Source: CAZGYE01 sp964530165
Lineage (GTDB): Bacteria > Planctomycetota > Planctomycetia > Planctomycetales > Planctomycetaceae
Direction: 5' to 3'
NCBI GenBank assembly: GCA_964530165.1
Contig: CAZGYE010000096.1
Coordinates: 1-17,403 of the forward strand
Length of the DNA: 17,403 nucleotides
Shown: positions 14,077 to 17,403 of the stretch, piece after piece
Position numbering within the stretch: position 1 is the first letter of the stretch
Layout: each line of letters opens with the position of its first letter
Notes under the pieces: model-generated
What the model was told of the DNA's origin: nothing
What the model saw: only the letters and a program-made list of their open reading frames with translations
Database searches by the model: none
Program-made: the position numbers and the translations under genes

Positions 14077-15840
14077 ATGGTAACGTTGGATTGGATCGTG
14101 ATCGCTGCATACTTTGTGCTGCTTTTCGGCGTGGCTTGGTGGGTCGTCCTGAAGAACAAGGACACGGCCGATGACTATTTTCTGGCCGGCCGCAACCTTG
14201 GCTGGTTCATCGTCGGCGCGTCGATCTTCGCTTCCAACATCGGTTCTGAACACCTGGTGGGTCTGGCTGGGTCGGGTTGCACCGACGGCGTGGCGATGGC
14301 CCACTACGAACTTCACGCCTGGTGCCTGTTGATCTTGGGGTGGGTGCTCGTACCGTTCTACGCCCGCAGCCGGGTGTTCACCATGCCCGAGTTTCTGGAG
14401 CGGCGTTACGGCGCCACCGCCCGTTGGGTGTTGTCGATCATCTCGCTGGTCGCCTACGTGCTGACCAAAATCGCAGTCGGGATTTTCGCCGGCGGGATCG
14501 TGTTTCGCACGCTGCTGCCGGAAATGAAGCTCGACATCGGCTTCATGGAGCTCGATTCGTTCTGGATCGGCTCGTTTGCCGTGATCATCCTGACGGGCAT
14601 CTATACTGTCCTGGGCGGGCTGCGGGCCGTGGCCTACACCGAGGCGATACAGACCGTCGTGCTCATCGCCGGTTCGGTTTTGGTGACCCTGTATGGCCTC
14701 CAGAGACTGGGCGGCTGGGCGGCGCTGCGGGAAGTGTGCGGATCGGACATGTTCAACCTCTGGAAACCACTCATACCCGAGGGCATGCAAGGCACCTGGG
14801 CCCCGGTCAAGGAGCCAGGCCGCATCGCCTGGTACTTCAACGGCAACTACCCCTGGCTGGGAATGCTGTTCTGCGCGCCGATCATCGGTCTCTGGTACTG
14901 GTGCACCGACCAGTACATCGTGCAGCGGGCCTTGGCCGCACCCAACGAGCGTGCGGCCCGTCGCGGCAGTATCTGTGCTGCGATTCTGAAGCTGCTGCCC
15001 GTGTTCATCTTCATCATCCCAGGCATGATCTGTTTCGCCCTGGCCAAGAGCGGGCAGGTAGAGGCATTCAAGCATCTGGTTGACGCCAGTGGCAGGGCCG
15101 TTGTGGAGGAGAGCCAGGCCGCCTTTCCGTTGATGGTCAAACACGTCCTGCCGCCAGGCATACGAGGGATCGTGGTCGCCGGGCTGCTGGCGGCCCTGAT
15201 GAGTTCGTTGTCCGGCGTGTTCAACGCGTCCTCGACGCTGTTCACCATGGACCTCTACCAGAAATTCAAGCCGAATGCTTCCGGTCACCAACTCGTCTGG
15301 ACAGGCCGCATCGCCACCACCGCCATGGTGGTGATCGGCCTGATGTGGGTGCCGGTCATCCAGGGCGCCCGAGGGCTGTACCACTACCTGCAGGGCGTGC
15401 AGGGATATTTGGCGCCACCGATCTTCGTGGTCTTTTTTCTGGGGGTGTTCATGAAACGCCTCAACAGCAAAGGATGCCTGGCGGCGCTGATCGTCGGCTT
15501 CGTTCTGGGCGTCTTCCGCCTGGCGGTCGATACACCCGTCACGCTGGGACTGGCGGGATTCGAGAATGGATACGCCGCAGGGTCGTTCTTCTGGGTCGTC
15601 AACAATATCTACTTCCAATACTACAGCCTGCTGATCTTCATCATCTGCGTTGTCGTGATCATCGCCGTCAGCTACATGACGAAGGCCCCGTCGCTGAAGA
15701 AGATTAGCGGGCTGACATACGGCACGATCACCGATGAGCACCGGCGCGAGTCGCGAAGCAGTTGGAACCGGGGCGACGTGGCGGCTTCGGCGGCCGTGTT
15801 GCTGGCGATCCTCGCGGCATACGTCTATTTCAACGGCTGA
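14077..15840 (+). CDS. Sodium:solute symporter, SGLT-like (SSS family)
   Basis: An inner-membrane Na+-coupled transporter of 587 aa with about 13-14 hydrophobic segments, probably importing a sugar or sugar derivative. Family landmarks are present: DDYFLAGRNLGWFIVGASIFASNIGSEHLVGLAGSG (split over residues 32-67, the first discontinuous helix), GGLRAVAYTEAIQT at 180-193 (SSS signature), GLWYWCTDQYIVQRALAA at 271-288 (SGLT signature), and SSLSGVFNASSTLFTMDLY further on, which matches the Na2-site helix of vSGLT-like proteins. The C-terminus ends in a final helix (ASAAVLLAILAAYVYF). The ATG at 14077 is preferred over TTG 14056 for its Shine-Dalgarno. It is co-directional with the sulfatase upstream and may be co-transcribed. 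It converges on the next gene with only 17 bases between stops. Confidence 0.93.
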   Translation: MVTLDWIVIAAYFVLLFGVAWWVVLKNKDTADDYFLAGRNLGWFIVGASIFASNIGSEHLVGLAGSGCTDGVAMAHYELHAWCLLILGWVLVPFYARSRVFTMPEFLERRYGATARWVLSIISLVAYVLTKIAVGIFAGGIVFRTLLPEMKLDIGFMELDSFWIGSFAVIILTGIYTVLGGLRAVAYTEAIQTVVLIAGSVLVTLYGLQRLGGWAALREVCGSDMFNLWKPLIPEGMQGTWAPVKEPGRIAWYFNGNYPWLGMLFCAPIIGLWYWCTDQYIVQRALAAPNERAARRGSICAAILKLLPVFIFIIPGMICFALAKSGQVEAFKHLVDASGRAVVEESQAAFPLMVKHVLPPGIRGIVVAGLLAALMSSLSGVFNASSTLFTMDLYQKFKPNASGHQLVWTGRIATTAMVVIGLMWVPVIQGARGLYHYLQGVQGYLAPPIFVVFFLGVFMKRLNSKGCLAALIVGFVLGVFRLAVDTPVTLGLAGFENGYAAGSFFWVVNNIYFQYYSLLIFIICVVVIIAVSYMTKAPSLKKISGLTYGTITDEHRRESRSSWNRGDVAASAAVLLAILAAYVYFNG

Positions 15841-15857
15841 GTAGAGGTACGATTCTG

Positions 15858-16460
15858 TTAACCGCAGAAGTAGCTGGCCGCTAGTTTCTTCACTTGGTCC
15901 TCGTACATCACCGTGCGCTTGAGACCGTTTGCCATGAAATTGACGACGTCGCCTGTGTTGTGGTCGAGGTTGGCGGCGTGGCCCGATTCGTGTAACAAAG
16001 TGACCCGGTCTGGAGCGAGCCCACGCGTGTTGATCAACACGAACGTCAGCCAACCGATCCCGTCAACCGGACCGGTCCGAGGTTTTCCCCAGGTTTGCCC
16101 CTTGGTCGCCTGCGGCGTTTCGAACGGGACGAAGATCACCGGCAGACGCCCTTCTCCGTGTGGATACGCGTTGTGCGCCAACGCCCGCAGCTTGCCGGCA
16201 TCCTTCTCCGATTGATACTCCGGAAACTCCTCATACACGCCCTGATACGGTAGTGTGAACGCCGAAGTTCGCGACTTGGGCAGCACATCCAGTCCCAATC
16301 CGTGCGATTTGAGCATCTGTTTGGCCGTGGCAAGTAGCTTGGCGCTTATGTCGCTGGAGGCCGCATCGCCGGAGAAATCTGTCCAAAACAGCGTCAGCTT
16401 CAGCTTCCGCGAGCCGGGATGAACGTAATTCGGGTTCTTCTTTGGCGGCAATTTAACCAT
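15858..16460 (-). CDS. Putative small metzincin-like zinc metalloprotease
   Basis: A 200-aa protein not assignable to a named family by eye. The sequence HESGHAANLDH at 157-167 gives the extended zinc-binding pattern HExxHxxxxxH: His157, His161 and His167 as ligands and Glu158 as catalytic base. Asn164 sits where metzincins usually have Gly. Met176 (NFMANG), nine residues after the third His, could provide the Met-turn. The preceding part has mixed strand/helix character (KLKLTLFWTDFSG, LPVIFVPFETPQATKGQTWG, GWLTFVLINTRGLAPDRVTLL), with a strand just before the active-site helix. No signal peptide is seen, so it appears cytosolic or non-classically located. GAGGGGGG about 9 nt before ATG 16460 supports the start. 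It follows the sialidase-like gene by 105 bases on the same strand. Confidence 0.7.
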   Translation of the reverse strand: MVKLPPKKNPNYVHPGSRKLKLTLFWTDFSGDAASSDISAKLLATAKQMLKSHGLGLDVLPKSRTSAFTLPYQGVYEEFPEYQSEKDAGKLRALAHNAYPHGEGRLPVIFVPFETPQATKGQTWGKPRTGPVDGIGWLTFVLINTRGLAPDRVTLLHESGHAANLDHNTGDVVNFMANGLKRTVMYEDQVKKLAASYFCG

Positions 16461-16565
16461 CGACGACGCCCCCCCTCAAGAATCGCGGAACTGCGCTGTT
16501 GCGAATCGACACCTTCGCCGGCGTCCTTCCTAGCTATCGCAGTGTCCCGCGTTTGATCTCGTTTG

Positions 16566-17390
16566 TCAATCTCGTTGTGGGGCCAAACCATTTGGGCGCT
16601 TCCAGCGAATGCGGGCCAGGAGTGTGTCTCCGGCCCAGCCGTCGTGTGGCAGCGTCTCGCCGGTGGTCACCCAGGATTCGTGCGGTGTGGCGGCGACCGT
16701 GTGGAAGTTTCCCATGCGGGCGACGTGCTTGGGATCCTTCAGGCCGTCGCCAATCAACGGCAATACAACCCGCTCGCTGGCTCGAATCAGCCGCAGTGAC
16801 TTTCGATCCACCTCTGCCAGGAACAACGGTGCTCGCCAGCGGAAGACATTGACGTTCTTCTCGGCCTTCCGCGTGTAAACCAAGAACAAACCGTCCGAAT
16901 GAACCAGCCACCGCTGCTGGGTGGTGGACATGGTGAGCGGCCCTCCGTCGTCCCATTGCCAGGGTTGTTGGGTCTTCCAGTGCAGACCGTCGCCGGAAAC
17001 GGTGACGTATCCGCGACCGTCCTCGGCGCGGATGGTCATGTAGAAGCGGCCGGCTAGCAGGGCCAGCGATGGTTCCAGCAGGCCGCGGCCGGCGGAATTC
17101 ATCAGTTCGTTGCCGACTTCGCGGATCCGCAGTTTTTTCCCGTCAAACGAGCAGAGAACCGTTGTCACCGAGCGATATTTTCGGCCCTTGGGGCCGAACG
17201 AAAGTGGAATTAGAACGTTGCCGTTAGCCAATGTGATCCGCTGCGCGCAGCCGCACGGGTAGAGCGCACCACCCCGCGGGTCATCCCAATGCAAGCTCTG
17301 GGCTGTGGACCAATCTCCGGTCGGGGACTTGACGACGGACACAGCCCAGTGGCTTCCAGTCGTCCGGGTGCGGCCTACCGCGTGTGGCAC
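16566..17390 (-). CDS. Sialidase-like beta-propeller protein, C-terminal part (possibly 5'-truncated)
   Basis: About 274 aa resembling the C-terminal two-thirds of planctomycete exo-alpha-sialidase-like (BNR/Asp-box) proteins. Typical segments are GALYPCGCAQRITLANGNVLIP (40-61, split), GRGLLEPSLALLAGRFYMTIRAEDGRGY, an Asp-box-like SGDGLHW at 132-138, STTQQRWLVHSDGLFLVYTRK, RWRAPLFLAEVD and GDTLLARIRWKRPNGL near the end. The N-terminal blades and signal peptide expected in the family are missing. The frame is closed upstream by TAG at 17394-17396, and the only nearby start is GTG at 17390, with no clear Shine-Dalgarno. It may be a broken gene, a frameshift near the window edge, or a short variant. 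Catalytic residues are not identifiable, so sialidase activity is not implied. Confidence 0.65.
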   Translation of the reverse strand: MPHAVGRTRTTGSHWAVSVVKSPTGDWSTAQSLHWDDPRGGALYPCGCAQRITLANGNVLIPLSFGPKGRKYRSVTTVLCSFDGKKLRIREVGNELMNSAGRGLLEPSLALLAGRFYMTIRAEDGRGYVTVSGDGLHWKTQQPWQWDDGGPLTMSTTQQRWLVHSDGLFLVYTRKAEKNVNVFRWRAPLFLAEVDRKSLRLIRASERVVLPLIGDGLKDPKHVARMGNFHTVAATPHESWVTTGETLPHDGWAGDTLLARIRWKRPNGLAPQRD

Positions 17391-17400
17391 GCCCTACCGC
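17373..17400. repeat. Short direct/inverted repeat at the edge of the sialidase-like gene
   Basis: CCTACCGC occurs at 17374-17381 and again at 17393-17400. Between them lies a small perfect palindrome, GCGTG-TGG-CACGC (17380-17392). The cluster coincides with the point where the sialidase-like reading frame is closed by a TAG, which fits a small interspersed element or a rearrangement scar. The window ends too soon to see its full extent. Confidence 0.4.
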
Positions 17401-17403
17401 AAC

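Noticed and set aside
13960..16053. A 697-codon open frame on the minus strand, antisense to the symporter
   Set aside because: The translation is His/Gln/Asp/Arg-rich without domains, as expected from the mirror of a membrane protein gene. The symporter itself has clear family motifs.

Overview
The window looks like a chromosomal segment of a Planctomycetota bacterium (Pirellulales-like). This is inferred from gene content and sequence style: a tad/cpa locus whose secretin has a Pro/Gly-rich tail, a large lipoprotein-like TolC, an EF-hand fused to an efflux adaptor, a secreted Cys-type sulfatase next to an SGLT-type symporter, a small acidic protein of a type I associate with planctomycetes, and interspersed short hairpin repeats. 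No rRNA, tRNA, CRISPR array, transposase or phage gene was seen. No gene-free stretch exceeds 300 bases.

Layout. (1) 1-269: leader with an imperfect inverted repeat. (2) 270-5166, plus strand: part of a tad (Flp pilus) locus: cpaA prepilin peptidase, cpaB periplasmic/outer-membrane assembly protein, cpaC secretin and a CpaE/TadZ-like protein whose P-loop lacks both lysines. The motor ATPase (cpaF/tadA), platform proteins (tadB, tadC) and Flp pilin are absent here. (3) 5184-5298: a perfect 12-bp-stem hairpin followed by three 29-bp tandem hairpin units, between convergent genes. (4) 5305-5637, minus: small conserved-looking acidic hypothetical protein. (5) 5739-12255, minus: an efflux gene cluster read in the order marR regulator, tolC-like outer-membrane factor (start overlapping the marR stop as ATGA), HlyD/MacA-type adaptor with a C-terminal EF-hand pair, and MacB/FtsX-type permease. 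No ABC ATPase is encoded in it. (6) 12496-15840, plus: secreted sulfatase followed by a sodium:solute symporter, a plausible pair for releasing and importing a sugar from a sulfated glycan. (7) 15858-17390, minus: a small metzincin-like zinc-protease candidate preceded by the C-terminal part of a sialidase-like beta-propeller protein that seems to lack its N-terminus.

How they work together: the cpa products would process pilin and form the outer-membrane pore and localisation machinery, and must rely on a motor and platform encoded elsewhere. MarR probably controls the tripartite pump in its own operon, and the EF-hands may let extracytoplasmic calcium influence the adaptor. The sulfatase/symporter block suggests growth on sulfated polysaccharides. 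The points most worth a second look are the EF-hand adaptor in an ATPase-less operon, the lysine-free CpaE P-loop, the metzincin-like mini-protein, the hairpin array, and the truncated sialidase-like gene beside a short repeat. I did not find a clearly new multi-gene system; these are oddities within recognisable modules.
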